Positions 7,977-15,141 of a DNA stretch of 28,124 bases are shown piece by piece. Numbering within the stretch: position 1 is the stretch's first letter; each line of letters opens with the position of its first letter. The stretch is from Chloracidobacterium sp. UBA6041. Its GTDB lineage: Bacteria; Acidobacteriota; Blastocatellia; Pyrinomonadales; Pyrinomonadaceae. Where the stretch lies: NCBI GenBank assembly GCA_002427845.1, contig DIYZ01000137.1, forward strand, positions 13,315 to 41,438. Direction: 5' to 3'. Position numbers and translations under genes: made by a program. The notes under the pieces were generated by a model. The model was not told the DNA's origin and did not search any database. It saw nothing but the letters and a program-made list of their open reading frames with translations.

Positions 7977-8139
7977 GTGCGCCCGGCAGGGCGCTCTTAC
8001 CAGGGAGTGCAAGTTTCCTACGAGCCCGACAGGGGGAATCGTTAGCTAAAGGGCAAGGGTGTCCCGCGGTCGCACGCTGTTGCTGCTGGCCCAACTACCG
8101 TGACTCCATTTGCTTCATGAACCGCCGTATACGGAACCG
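7977..8139 (+). mobile_element. Remnant of a group IIC intron (5' end plus part of domain V)
   Basis: The sequence starts with GTGCGCCCGGCA, like the 5' end of class C group II introns such as the Oceanobacillus iheyensis intron. It continues with other recognisable blocks: CAGGG-x-GTGCAAGT near 8001, and CGTTAGCTAAAGGGCAAGGGTGTCC-like text at about 8040-8064. It then jumps to GAACCGCCGTATACGGAACC (8119-8138 region), which resembles the 5' half of domain V with its CGC triad. The rest of domain V, domain VI and the whole reverse-transcriptase gene are missing, so it cannot splice or move. It sits directly behind a terminator hairpin. Homology is recalled, not computed. Confidence 0.75.
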
Positions 8140-8168
8140 TTGGGACTCCGCTGGTCGCATTCTCATTG

Positions 8169-8411
8169 ATGGTGTTTTTCGACCGAGCTCATCTGTGTAC
8201 CGAATGTCACTTGATTGACTTCGTCGCTCCAGAACATCAAGCCGAGACCGTGCCCTGTCACTTCATTAAGTTGAATGCGGCGGGAGAAACGATCGAGGAC
8301 CTGGAAAGCGAAGACAATCAACCCAAGCTTGAGGCAGCACTCAAGGATTGGTTGCGGGCAAAGATTAACGAGATCGAGGCGCAACGCGCGAGCCAGACGA
8401 CAGGTCTATAG
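8169..8411 (+). CDS. Small hypothetical protein or gene fragment
   Basis: An 80-residue frame that I do not recognise. It contains 'HLCTECHLIDF' (two Cys, two His near the N-terminus) and an acidic, helix-prone C-terminus with 'EAALKDWLRAKINEIEAQR'. Composition looks protein-like, but the start has no ribosome binding site and lies 30 bases after the broken intron. It may be the tail of a larger gene whose front was lost in the same deletion. A function cannot be proposed. Confidence 0.4.
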   Translation: MVFFDRAHLCTECHLIDFVAPEHQAETVPCHFIKLNAAGETIEDLESEDNQPKLEAALKDWLRAKINEIEAQRASQTTGL

Positions 8412-8472
8412 CTAACTTCAAAAGGAGGTGCAGCATGATCGATATTCGAGTGTATCTGCTGAAGTAATCTGG

Positions 8473-8589
8473 CTATTTCAGATGGGCGTCAAAAAAGACA
8501 TGATTCTCAAACGGCGGTGGAAATACATCAGTGTCACCATACTTAGCAATGTTTGTAATCGCAGCTTCAAAAGCGGTTTTGATGTCCAT
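8473..8589 (-). pseudogene. N-terminal fragment of a reverse-transcriptase-family protein
   Basis: A 38-codon minus-strand frame contains 'ITNIAKYGDTDVFPPPFENH' followed by VFFD. This closely resembles the first residues of a family of bacterial RNA-directed DNA polymerases (the long, non-intron kind, some of which are phage-defence reverse transcriptases). It ends at TAG after about 38 residues; the polymerase domain is absent. No ribosome binding site precedes it. It is in the opposite orientation to the intron remnant, so it is not that intron's own enzyme. Family memory only; a profile search would settle it. Confidence 0.5.
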
Positions 8590-8751
8590 ATCCGGGAGGA
8601 GTCGGTATCGTTGAGACTTTTTTGACCTCAGATGAGGTGATGGAGATTGTTGAACGCCGGCAGACTATGCTCGTCACATGCCTAAGTCAAGGTTCCGCAG
8701 TCGAAAATGCCTTAACCCTCCACCTAAACAGATATGTTAAAGTCCTCAATT

Positions 8752-10248
8752 ATGAAAATAGATCGTCGTGGTTTCCTGGTAGCTTCGTCTTCGGCATTGG
8801 TGTTGGCGAAAAGCCAACTATCGTCGGCGGCATATGTTCAACCCTCTGAAACCTCCGAGCCGCTTGAGATCGAGGGAAGAATCGAGGGGAGAGAGGTAGC
8901 GGTCTATACCACCGCTGACAACAGTAATTACCGCCTCGCTGCTACTGACACCCTGACATTCAAACATCTGGGCCAGCCCCTGGAAACTCAGATCTGTGTC
9001 TTTGTCGATCCCGCTAAGACATTTCAAACGATTCTAGGCATCGGCGGCGCACTTACCGATGCCGCTGCTGAAACGTTTGCAAAATTGCCGCCAGCTAAAC
9101 AGCGGGAAATTCTAAATGCCTATTTTGATGTCAGCAACGGCATCGGTTACACACTGGCAAGAACCAACATTCACAGTTGCGATTTCTCAAGTGGCAGCTA
9201 CACCTATGTAAACGAAGGCGACAAGGAGTTGCAGTCCTTTAGCGTCAGCCACGACAAGGAATTTCGGATTCCCTTTATCAAACAAGCGCTCGCCACGGCC
9301 GGAGGGAAACTCACCCTCTTTGGCAGCCCCTGGAGTCCACCGGCATTCATGAAGGACAACAACAATATGCTTCATGGTGGAAAATTGAAGCCGGAGTTTT
9401 ATCAATCCTGGGCCAACTATTACACGAAGTTCATCAAGGCATATCAGAAAGAAGGCATACCCATCTGGGGTATTACGATTCAAAACGAACCCATGGCGAC
9501 GCAAACATGGGAGTCGTGTATTTACTCGGCGGAGGAAGAGAGAGACTTCTTGAAAAACTATCTTGGCCCGACGATGAAAAAGGAAGGACTGGGTGATAAG
9601 AAGATAATTGTCTGGGATCACAACCGTGACCTTGTCTACCAGAGAGCCAGCACCATCTTAACTGACCCCAAAGCCGCCCGCTATGTATGGGGCATTGGTT
9701 ACCACTGGTACGAGCCATGGAGCGGCGGCGAAGCGATGTACGATAACGTTAAGCTCGTACATGAATCTTTCCCGGATAAAAACCTGATCTTCACTGAAGG
9801 CTGCAGCGATTCCTTCAATGCTCAAAAACTTAACGACTGGAGACTAGGCGAACAGTACGGACGTTCAATGATCAATGACTTCAACAACGGTACTGTCGGC
9901 TGGACGGATTGGAACATATTGCTGGACGAAACGGGTGGGCCAAATCACGTCAAGAATTTCTGCTTCGCCCCAGTTCACGCCGATACGAAAACGGGTCAGC
10001 TGATCTACACAAACTCGTATTACTACATTGGACACTTTTCAAAGTTCGTCCGTCCGGGCGCAAAGAGAATCGCCAGCTCACCCAGCAGAAGCCAGCTGCT
10101 TTCCGCTGCCTTTATCAATCCTGATGGAAAAGTGTCGGTGGTGGTGATGAACAAAAGCGATCAGAAGATTTCCTATTACCTTTGGCTAGACGGCAAGGCC
10201 GCGGAAGTCAGTAGCTTGCCCCATTCTATTCAGACGCTCGTGTTCTGA
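8752..10248 (+). CDS. Glycoside hydrolase family 30 (glucosylceramidase-like), Tat-exported
   Basis: A roughly 498-residue exported glycosidase. The N-terminus 'MKIDRRGFLVASSSALVLA' is a twin-arginine (RRGFL) signal peptide, implying export in folded form. The catalytic barrel shows GH30 blocks: 'FQTILGIGGALTDAAAETF', 'GIGYTLARTNIHSCDFS', 'LFGSPWSPPAFMK', then 'GITIQNEPMATQTWESC' with the acid/base Glu near residue 246, and 'NLIFTEGCSDS' with the nucleophile Glu near 349. A short beta-sandwich with 'PDGKVSVVVMNKSDQK' closes the protein. Both catalytic Glu are present. Likely substrates are beta-glucosides or glucosylceramide-like compounds. The ATG at 8752 is preferred because the Tat motif follows at once; an ATG at 8734 is also possible. 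No ribosome site is clear. Confidence 0.9.
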   Translation: MKIDRRGFLVASSSALVLAKSQLSSAAYVQPSETSEPLEIEGRIEGREVAVYTTADNSNYRLAATDTLTFKHLGQPLETQICVFVDPAKTFQTILGIGGALTDAAAETFAKLPPAKQREILNAYFDVSNGIGYTLARTNIHSCDFSSGSYTYVNEGDKELQSFSVSHDKEFRIPFIKQALATAGGKLTLFGSPWSPPAFMKDNNNMLHGGKLKPEFYQSWANYYTKFIKAYQKEGIPIWGITIQNEPMATQTWESCIYSAEEERDFLKNYLGPTMKKEGLGDKKIIVWDHNRDLVYQRASTILTDPKAARYVWGIGYHWYEPWSGGEAMYDNVKLVHESFPDKNLIFTEGCSDSFNAQKLNDWRLGEQYGRSMINDFNNGTVGWTDWNILLDETGGPNHVKNFCFAPVHADTKTGQLIYTNSYYYIGHFSKFVRPGAKRIASSPSRSQLLSAAFINPDGKVSVVVMNKSDQKISYYLWLDGKAAEVSSLPHSIQTLVF

Positions 10249-10294
10249 CGTGCACGAACAACAGCACGGTCGTCGCAACGACAGAAAAGGTCAC

Positions 10295-10490
10295 TCAAGC
10301 TCGGTGGAACAGCGGGCTGCCGATGTAATAGTAAGGCTGGCCGGAATTTGGATAGAGGCCAACGGCATTCCACACGTACCACGACGACATTGTGCCCGCA
10401 TCGTCGTTGCCAGGAAGGCCGGCGCGCAGGGGGCGGTATTCCCTCGCCAGTATCAGCGCGCCCCGCATGTATGTAAAGAAACGCTGACAT
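10295..10490 (-). pseudogene. C-terminal fragment of a GH92 alpha-mannosidase
   Basis: The minus strand encodes 'GLPGNDDAGTMSSWYVWNAV' followed by GLYPNSGQPYYYIGSPLF, the catalytic-region signature of family 92 glycosidases (alpha-1,2-mannosidase type), running into a stop right after HRA. Full GH92 proteins have about 700 or more residues; only about 65 are seen here. Upstream of the match the frame loses resemblance. It is a broken remnant, near the intact GH30 gene but on the other strand. Confidence 0.8.
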
Positions 10491-10578
10491 AATTTGATTC
10501 CGCGCATTTCGCCAGGCACACTGGAAGAGAACCTTAACTCCAAGTGACCCATGCGAGGAGCGGAAGCGATAGGCACAC

Positions 10579-10720
10579 CCTTTCTGCGCCCGCGAAGTCC
10601 CACTCGTATAGCTCCTTAACACCTGCCAGTGAAGCGTGCGCTTCAGCAATCGTGTCGTCTATCGCCCAGCGCCTTCATCGCCGCCTCTCTCGCTTTTAGT
10701 CCGCTAGCCATTTTCAGTTC
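10579..10720 (-). pseudogene. Frameshifted TPR-protein fragment
   Basis: Reading the minus strand, 'KAREAAMKAL' (ending near 10667) continues, after skipping one extra G, as 'AIDDTIAEAHASLAGVKELY' and EWDFAGAER (10665-10579). This is a typical tetratricopeptide pattern seen in large Acidobacterial regulators and kinases with TPR tails. The one-base insertion and the lack of the rest of the gene mark it as decayed. It is joined to the GH92 fragment without a gene boundary. Confidence 0.65.
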
Positions 10721-10829
10721 CGCGCACTCCACACTTCCGCTCTTATCGAGTAGTGAAATCTTGGTGCGATGCATCGCTTGCCAAGCCGTTTCTCTTTCGA
10801 GAATGTATTGACCCATCAATCTATTCTGT

Positions 10830-11537
10830 TCATCCGCCACGTCCGGCATGTCTGAGGACTTCGGACATCATCGTGACGACATCTTCACTTAGACCGCTCA
10901 TCCGCAGACGCTCGACCGCCCGCTCAACATCGTAGGGCGCGCGCTTCAGATATATTTCACCGTCTTCCCATACGGCGTAGCACGCCCTGGGGTCTCCATC
11001 GATTGGCATTCCCAGACTTCCCGGATTAACAACGGTGAGCCGCCCAATCTTGCGCACAAAGGGCCGGTGCGTATGGCCAAGGAGAAGCCATTCATCGCGC
11101 TCTGCCAAATCACCGACTGCCGCCCGCCATACTGAGTCCTCGGCATCGCCGCTAAGGTATTCATAAAGCGGATCGCGCGGCGTGGCATGAACCAGATGAA
11201 AGCTTGTTCCGTTCGCGTTAACCGTGCGCTGTTCAGGAAGGCCACCAAGGTAGTAAAGCGTGGCTTCACTTAGCAACGGACGAAAGTGCTCACGCGTCGC
11301 CACAGAGAGAGCATAAGAGATTGGTGAGCTGCGGCAGTCAGCTCCGGTTGCCATCGCGAAGTCGTGGTTGCCGCTAACGGCGATTGGATTCCTGTCGCGC
11401 ATCCATCGCACAGCCTCTTCGGGCGCTGCTCCGTAGTCAACAACGTCACCGAGCACAAGAAGCCTATCGTATCGTTCAGTAATCGCTTCAAGTGCGTCGA
11501 TGTTTCCGTGAATGTCACTGAGAATGAGATAACGCAC
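10830..11537 (-). CDS. Calcineurin-like metallophosphoesterase
   Basis: A 235-residue cytoplasmic phosphoesterase. All metal-site motifs are present in order: 'LILSDIHGN' (about residues 4-12), 'LVLGDVVDYG' (about 27-36), 'VSGNHDFAM' (about 54-62), 'FHLVHATP' (about 112-119) and 'LLLGHTHRPF' (about 150-159), then 'VNPGSLGMP'. The compact size is like the YfcE/MJ0936 group, which hydrolyses phosphodiesters in vitro; the natural substrate is unknown. Start is GTG with AAGGTAAGG just upstream. It stands alone between pseudogene debris on both sides. Confidence 0.9.
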   Translation of the reverse strand: MRYLILSDIHGNIDALEAITERYDRLLVLGDVVDYGAAPEEAVRWMRDRNPIAVSGNHDFAMATGADCRSSPISYALSVATREHFRPLLSEATLYYLGGLPEQRTVNANGTSFHLVHATPRDPLYEYLSGDAEDSVWRAAVGDLAERDEWLLLGHTHRPFVRKIGRLTVVNPGSLGMPIDGDPRACYAVWEDGEIYLKRAPYDVERAVERLRMSGLSEDVVTMMSEVLRHAGRGG

Positions 11538-11558
11538 TGCCTTACCTTTTATAGGAGA

Positions 11559-11711
11559 TCATCGAGTCCGCGGTTCTCGAAACACCAGTAGCGTAATGCA
11601 CTCCTGGATGATCTTCAGTTGCGTAAAGCTGAAATAGTTTGAGCCGATTTTCAGATGTCCATACCAGGCGATAGTCATGAATCCGTTTGAGATAATCAAT
11701 AGTGAACCGTT
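11559..11711 (-). pseudogene. Internally deleted DUF486 (DMT-type small membrane protein)
   Basis: The minus strand reads 'GSLLIISNGFMTIAWYGHLK' and, within three residues, 'NYFSFTQLKIIQECITLLVF'. These are the first and last blocks of the DUF486 family, normally about 110 residues with membrane segments between them. The middle, with two membrane segments, is missing, and the tail ends at TGA after 'REPRTR'. A short in-frame deletion therefore removed the core. Confidence 0.7.
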
Positions 11712-11761
11712 TTCACGTGCTTGTTCCCCTTTGTATTTACTTCCTGTCTACGGCGACCCCG

Positions 11762-12472
11762 TCAGACGGGCCGTTCAGAGTGGGTGTACTTAATGATCTC
11801 GACGTCTGAAAGCGCGATAAGCCCTTCGTCAACCATCTCGTCAAACACAGGTAACACCCTTCGGATTTTCTCCTCAGTATCGATTATTGAAATCATGATC
11901 GGCAGGTCCCTCGATAGTCCGAGAAAGCCGGAGCGATGGACTCGATTCTGCGCGCCGTAGCCGATCAGTCCGCGATAGACGGTCGCACCAGCGATGTCCA
12001 TCATGCGTAGCTTCTTCACAATCGCTTCATGCAACGGCTCACCTTCCCAGCGGTCATCCTCGCCAATGTAGATGCGGAGCATCTTCGCCTTTCCTTCCAG
12101 CTTCTCGTGCTTCATCGCCTGGGCCTCCTCCGCTTGTGGTTTATGCTTCGTGAATTTGATGATCTCCGTGTCTTGCACCTCGATCAACCCCTTGTCAACA
12201 AAGTCGTAGATCCAGGGGAGCAATGCGTTGATCTTTTGTTCGGACTCAACCACTTCAATTCTCATCGGCACATCTTCAGTGAGACTGAAAAGGTGCGCCT
12301 CGTGTACACGACCGCTCTCACCGTATCCTGCAACTCCCCTGGTCACAGTCGCCCCAGCGCAACCGTGACGATGAAGGAACTGCACGATGACCTCATAGAC
12401 AGGCTTTCCATGAGAGTGTTGCAACGCATTGACGTAGATCACGAGTTTTTTCGCTGGTCCTCTTTCAAGCAT
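11762..12472 (-). CDS. Tandem DUF190 (PII-like) protein
   Basis: A 236-residue protein made of two DUF190 domains. Copy 1 spans about residues 8-108 ('KKLVIYVNALQHSHGKPVYE', 'GCAGATVTRGVAGYGESGRV', 'PMRIEVVESEQKI'). Copy 2 spans about 130-232 ('KMLRIYIGEDDRWEGEPLHE', 'GATVYRGLIGYGAQ', 'PIMISIIDTEEKI'). DUF190 has a PII-like fold and is often found beside crcB. The ATG overlaps the stop of the single-domain DUF190 gene by one base (TAATG), so translation is probably coupled. It is the last gene of the fluoride-riboswitch operon. What the domain binds is not known. Confidence 0.9.
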   Translation of the reverse strand: MLERGPAKKLVIYVNALQHSHGKPVYEVIVQFLHRHGCAGATVTRGVAGYGESGRVHEAHLFSLTEDVPMRIEVVESEQKINALLPWIYDFVDKGLIEVQDTEIIKFTKHKPQAEEAQAMKHEKLEGKAKMLRIYIGEDDRWEGEPLHEAIVKKLRMMDIAGATVYRGLIGYGAQNRVHRSGFLGLSRDLPIMISIIDTEEKIRRVLPVFDEMVDEGLIALSDVEIIKYTHSERPV

Positions 12473-12831
12473 TAGTTCTTTCTCCCTTCCTGCTCGGTTA
12501 AAGCAGGGCGCACCACGGTAGTCGGATGTAACTCGATGAGACCGTGCCCGCCCAACAATTCTGCGAGCAGATTCGCGGCAACTTCTACTTTCGCCTGCTC
12601 ACCTACGACCTCAATGATGATCGGCAGATTCTCAATTGTGATCTCGTTCATCGTTGTATGAATGAGACGCCGGTGACCATAGCTCATTACGCCTTTGGTT
12701 AGCGTCGCTTGCGTCAGACCGACATCCCGTAGTACGCGAAGCACCTCCTGATAGAGCGGGTGATGCGCGCTGCGTTCATCCCCACCAACGGAGACAGTTA
12801 GCTTCATAGCTGGTTGCCGCTCTTTTCCCAT
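12472..12831 (-). CDS. Single-domain DUF190 (PII-like) protein
   Basis: A 119-residue protein with one DUF190 domain: 'MKLTVSVGGDERSAHHPLYQ', 'GLTQATLTKGVMSYGHRRLI' and 'LPIIIEVVGEQAKVE'. Its ATG follows the crcB stop codon directly. An alternative ATG at 12807 fits the usual DUF190 N-terminus (MKLTV) and would remove eight residues. It lies between crcB and the tandem DUF190 gene, so the operon carries three DUF190 domains. It should be induced by fluoride with crcB. A role in CrcB function is suspected from gene linkage only. Confidence 0.9.
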   Translation of the reverse strand: MGKERQPAMKLTVSVGGDERSAHHPLYQEVLRVLRDVGLTQATLTKGVMSYGHRRLIHTTMNEITIENLPIIIEVVGEQAKVEVAANLLAELLGGHGLIELHPTTVVRPALTEQEGRKN

Positions 12832-13368
12832 TTAGCGTTCAGGTCCTCTAGTGCTATCCACCCCGGCTTTCTGATCGTCTGCAATTTGGAGGTCCCGATC
12901 TGTGCCGTCTCCTTGTGCCAGATCATTCACTCTCACTTGATCTTCAAACCGCTCGTAAGCGCCGTGGCTCGTCACGGGCACATGCTCTACCTCGCGTGCC
13001 GTGACAATGCCGAGCCACACAGCGGCGAACCCAACGGTGAAACTCAAAACGACGTAGAGAAAAGCGTAGAGGAAATCTTTTCCCTCGACGAGCCTGGCAG
13101 TTTCATATTCGAAAGTTGAAAAAGTGGTATATGCGCCGACAAAGCCAACGGCGACGGCGAGTCGCAGGTGCGGGTTGATCGGAATACGCTCGGTCACCAG
13201 CGTCAGGAAGAATCCAATAATAAATGAACCAGTGATATTAATGACGAAGGTCGCAGTCGGAAACAGGGCGGCAGTGCGGGACAGACCGGAAAGGCTTATG
13301 TAGTAACGCAGCATGGCGCCGAGTGCGCCTCCACCAGCAACGGCGAGATATTTAGTTAGTGTATCCAC
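12832..13368 (-). CDS. crcB: CrcB/FluC fluoride channel with C-terminal extension
   Basis: A 178-residue membrane protein. 'GGGALGAMLRYY' (about 12-23), 'FVINITGSFIIGFF' (about 41-54, with the conserved Asn) and 'GFVGAYTTFSTFEYE' (about 75-89, the Phe-box loop) are the hallmarks of Fluc fluoride channels. They work as dual-topology dimers that let fluoride leave the cell. Four membrane segments end near residue 123; about 55 extra charged residues follow, while family members usually stop near 125. I start at GTG 13368, which has GAGGAGAAGG just upstream; the longer frame from TTG 13440 would run through the riboswitch terminator. It is first in a three-gene operon. Confidence 0.92.
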   Translation of the reverse strand: MDTLTKYLAVAGGGALGAMLRYYISLSGLSRTAALFPTATFVINITGSFIIGFFLTLVTERIPINPHLRLAVAVGFVGAYTTFSTFEYETARLVEGKDFLYAFLYVVLSFTVGFAAVWLGIVTAREVEHVPVTSHGAYERFEDQVRVNDLAQGDGTDRDLQIADDQKAGVDSTRGPER

Positions 13369-13413
13369 TTCCTTCTCCTCAACCTGTTCCCCATCTCTGA
13401 ATCCGATAGAAGC

Positions 13414-13460
13414 AAGAAACTCCTTTCCACAGGCATACAAGTTGCCGCGTGAAAAGGAGT
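13414..13460 (-). terminator. Riboswitch expression-platform terminator for crcB
   Basis: On the minus strand ACTCCTTTTCAC (13460-13449) pairs with GTGGAAAGGAGT (13430-13419), 12 bp with one G-U, followed by a T-rich TTTCTT. The ACTCCT strand is also needed by the fluoride aptamer, so the two folds exclude each other. Confidence 0.7.
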
Positions 13461-13512
13461 CATCAATCCAGCCTGCCGGCGTGGATAGTTATACGGCGAA
13501 CTCCATCGCCTT
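13452..13512 (-). promoter_or_regulatory. Fluoride riboswitch (crcB motif) of the crcB operon
   Basis: The minus strand carries GGCGATGGAGTTCGCC (13510-13495) and, further on, TTGATGACTCCTTTT (ending about 13452), the two conserved halves of the fluoride aptamer. GGAGT in the first half pairs with ACTCC in the second. The aptamer ends about 84 bases before the crcB GTG. With fluoride bound, the overlapping terminator should not form and crcB is transcribed. Confidence 0.92.
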
Positions 13513-13565
13513 TTGAACTTTGGCTAGCCAGGCTATCTGAATCATCGTCATTCTGTTGGAGTTCT

Positions 13566-13594
13566 ATTCTATGAGAAACCTGAAAAGAATCCAA
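13566..13594 (-). promoter_or_regulatory. Probable promoter of the crcB operon
   Basis: On the minus strand TTGGAT (13594-13589), 17 bases, TAGAAT (13571-13566). The -10 box matches at 5 of 6 positions; the -35 box is weak. Transcription would begin about 50 bases before the aptamer. Confidence 0.4.
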
Positions 13595-13751
13595 TCAGTT
13601 GGAACAGAAACTAGTTTGCTGGCTGGAAGAGGAAAGCTGGTGATTCCCACCTAGAAGAAAATTTAAGTCAGACTTAGGAAAGACCATCGTCTGTTCAATT
13701 AAAGTGAGTAACAGGCACCCGCTTGAGATGGGTACTAGCTCAGCAATTGTC

Positions 13752-13780
13752 TTGACGCGCTCTCACGTAGAGAATAATAA
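13752..13780 (+). promoter_or_regulatory. Probable promoter of the antiporter operon
   Basis: TTGACG (13752-13757; 5 of 6) followed by AT-rich AATAATAA; with 17-base spacing the -10 is TAATAA (13775-13780). The start would be near 13787, about 16 bases before the aptamer. It points away from the crcB promoter, with about 160 bases between the two. Confidence 0.45.
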
Positions 13781-13802
13781 TGACTTCGAAAAATTTCTGC
13801 GA

Positions 13803-13854
13803 AAGGCGATGGAGTTCGCCTTAACCGTCCCTTTGGGTGGACTGATAACTCCTG
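13803..13854 (+). promoter_or_regulatory. Fluoride riboswitch of the antiporter operon
   Basis: GGCGATGGAGTTCGCC (13805-13820), AACCG, a short hairpin and CTGATAACTCCTG (to 13854) form a fluoride aptamer. The last part reads TGATAACTCC, whereas the other two copies in this window read TGATGACTCC, a single-base variation. GGAGT pairs with ACTCC. It lies 70 bases before the antiporter ATG. Confidence 0.9.
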
Positions 13855-13884
13855 TAGCACGCCATTGTGTGCGCAGGAGTTTTT
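13847..13884 (+). terminator. Riboswitch expression-platform terminator for the antiporter
   Basis: AACTCCTG (13847-13854) pairs with CAGGAGTT (13874-13881), with an inner GCAC/GTGC helix, followed by a run of T residues ending at 13884. Its left arm is the 3' strand of the aptamer, so ligand binding and termination are mutually exclusive. Confidence 0.8.
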
Positions 13885-13924
13885 CATTGCCTATCTGAAA
13901 TTGGATCGATTGGGGAGGAACTCC

Positions 13925-15130
13925 ATGGCTCAAGTTTGGTTTCTTGCCGCAATTTGGGTAGGTCTTGCCTTAATCGCGGTACTCCTCGCTATCAAACTGA
14001 GAATCTCGACCGCCCTTTCCGAGATCGTGGTCGGCACGGTGGCCCAGCTAATCATCGGAGCCAGTGTCGGAACCGCTTTTTTGGGCGCACAGCAGTCATG
14101 GGTAACCTTTCTCGCGGGCGCGGGAGCAATAGTCCTGACCTTCCTCGCCGGCATCGAATTGGACCCGATAGTTTTCCGTAAGCACTGGAAAGAAGCGATC
14201 GTTATCGGCTTCATCAGTTTCCTCACACCTTTTTTAGGCTGCACGGCTGTCGCCTACTTCGTTCTGGGTTGGCCTCCGCGCGCGTCCTGGTTGGTGGGCG
14301 TTGCGCTCTCTACTACTTCGGTCGCGGTCGTCTACGCTGTCATGCTGGAGTTGGGACTGAACACAACCATGTTCGGCAAGACCATTCTGGCAGCCTGCTT
14401 CGTCACTGATCTGGGCACGGTTATCGCGCTGGGTTTGATCTTCGCGCCGTTTACTATCAGAACGGCAGTCTTTGTCGGCGTCTCGGTCCTCGTCTTCGCA
14501 ATCCTTCCGTGGCTGACACCTCGCTTCTTCAAACGCTATAGCAATCGTGTCTCCGAACTGGAAGCAAAATATTTGCTCCTACTGCTGTTTGGCATGGGCG
14601 GCTTAGCCGCGTGGGCGGACAGCGAGGCGGTTCTGCCCGCTTATTTGATCGGGATGGTGCTGGCCGGCACAGTCGGTAAAGACCACATTCTGATCCGGCG
14701 CTTGCGCACCTTAACATTCGGACTGCTGACTCCTTTCTACTTTATCCGCGCCGGGTCGTTTGTCTCTCTGCCCGCCTTGGTCCGCGCGCCCTTTGTCTTT
14801 CTCGTTTTCCTTATTGCCAAGACGCTCACCAAATTCATGGGCGTCTATCCACTGACAAAAGTATTTAATTATGAGCGGAAGGAAGGAATCTATACGACGC
14901 TGCTGATGTCCACGGGTCTCACCTTCGGCACGATCTCGGCGCTCTTCGGCCTTTCTCACGGCATCATCACTCAGGACCAGTATTCCTACATCGTGGCTAC
15001 GGTGATTGCGAGCGCGGTCATTCCTACCGTCATCGCCAACGCGTTCTTCCTGCCGCGCCACCTATTGCCCAAAACTATTACTGAGCCGGACCGTGAGGCG
15101 GCAACGACCGGCGCGCCCGAATCTGCCTGA
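13925..15130 (+). CDS. CPA2-type cation/proton antiporter under fluoride control
   Basis: A 401-residue membrane protein with about 11-13 hydrophobic segments, typical of CPA2 sodium(potassium)/proton exchangers. Characteristic pieces are 'LSEIVVGTVAQLIIG', 'FLAGIELDP', 'ALSTTSVAVVYAVMLELG', and 'LAACFVTDLGTVIALG' with the acidic Asp near residue 163. It lacks the C-terminal NAD-binding (TrkA-N) domain of Kef proteins. Antiporters of this kind are known to occur behind fluoride riboswitches. They may relieve proton or cation imbalance caused by HF entry, but transported ions are not certain. Start ATG has GGGGAGGA 5 bases upstream; a longer frame from 13865 overlaps the terminator and is rejected. 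Confidence 0.88.
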   Translation: MAQVWFLAAIWVGLALIAVLLAIKLRISTALSEIVVGTVAQLIIGASVGTAFLGAQQSWVTFLAGAGAIVLTFLAGIELDPIVFRKHWKEAIVIGFISFLTPFLGCTAVAYFVLGWPPRASWLVGVALSTTSVAVVYAVMLELGLNTTMFGKTILAACFVTDLGTVIALGLIFAPFTIRTAVFVGVSVLVFAILPWLTPRFFKRYSNRVSELEAKYLLLLLFGMGGLAAWADSEAVLPAYLIGMVLAGTVGKDHILIRRLRTLTFGLLTPFYFIRAGSFVSLPALVRAPFVFLVFLIAKTLTKFMGVYPLTKVFNYERKEGIYTTLLMSTGLTFGTISALFGLSHGIITQDQYSYIVATVIASAVIPTVIANAFFLPRHLLPKTITEPDREAATTGAPESA

Positions 15131-15141
15131 AAGGAGAAGCA

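Noticed and set aside
8435..8467. Ten-codon ORF with a perfect AAGGAGGTG ribosome-site-like sequence upstream
   Set aside because: The signal is excellent but the frame stops after 10 codons, in a region full of gene ruins; it may be the start of a lost gene. No evidence for a working peptide.
8428..8849. Overlapping plus-strand frames after the small hypothetical gene
   Set aside because: They lie opposite the reverse-transcriptase fragment or run into the GH30 start, lack protein-like composition and have no family resemblance.
10230..10649. A 139-codon minus-strand frame
   Set aside because: It crosses the GH92 remnant in a different frame; the recognisable GH92 text is in the neighbouring frame.
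13369..13440. N-terminal extension of CrcB from TTG
   Set aside because: It runs through the terminator hairpin of the riboswitch; GTG 13368 with GAGGAGAAGG fits the family better.
13865..13924. N-terminal extension of the antiporter
   Set aside because: It overlaps the riboswitch terminator, and the ATG at 13925 has a strong ribosome site.
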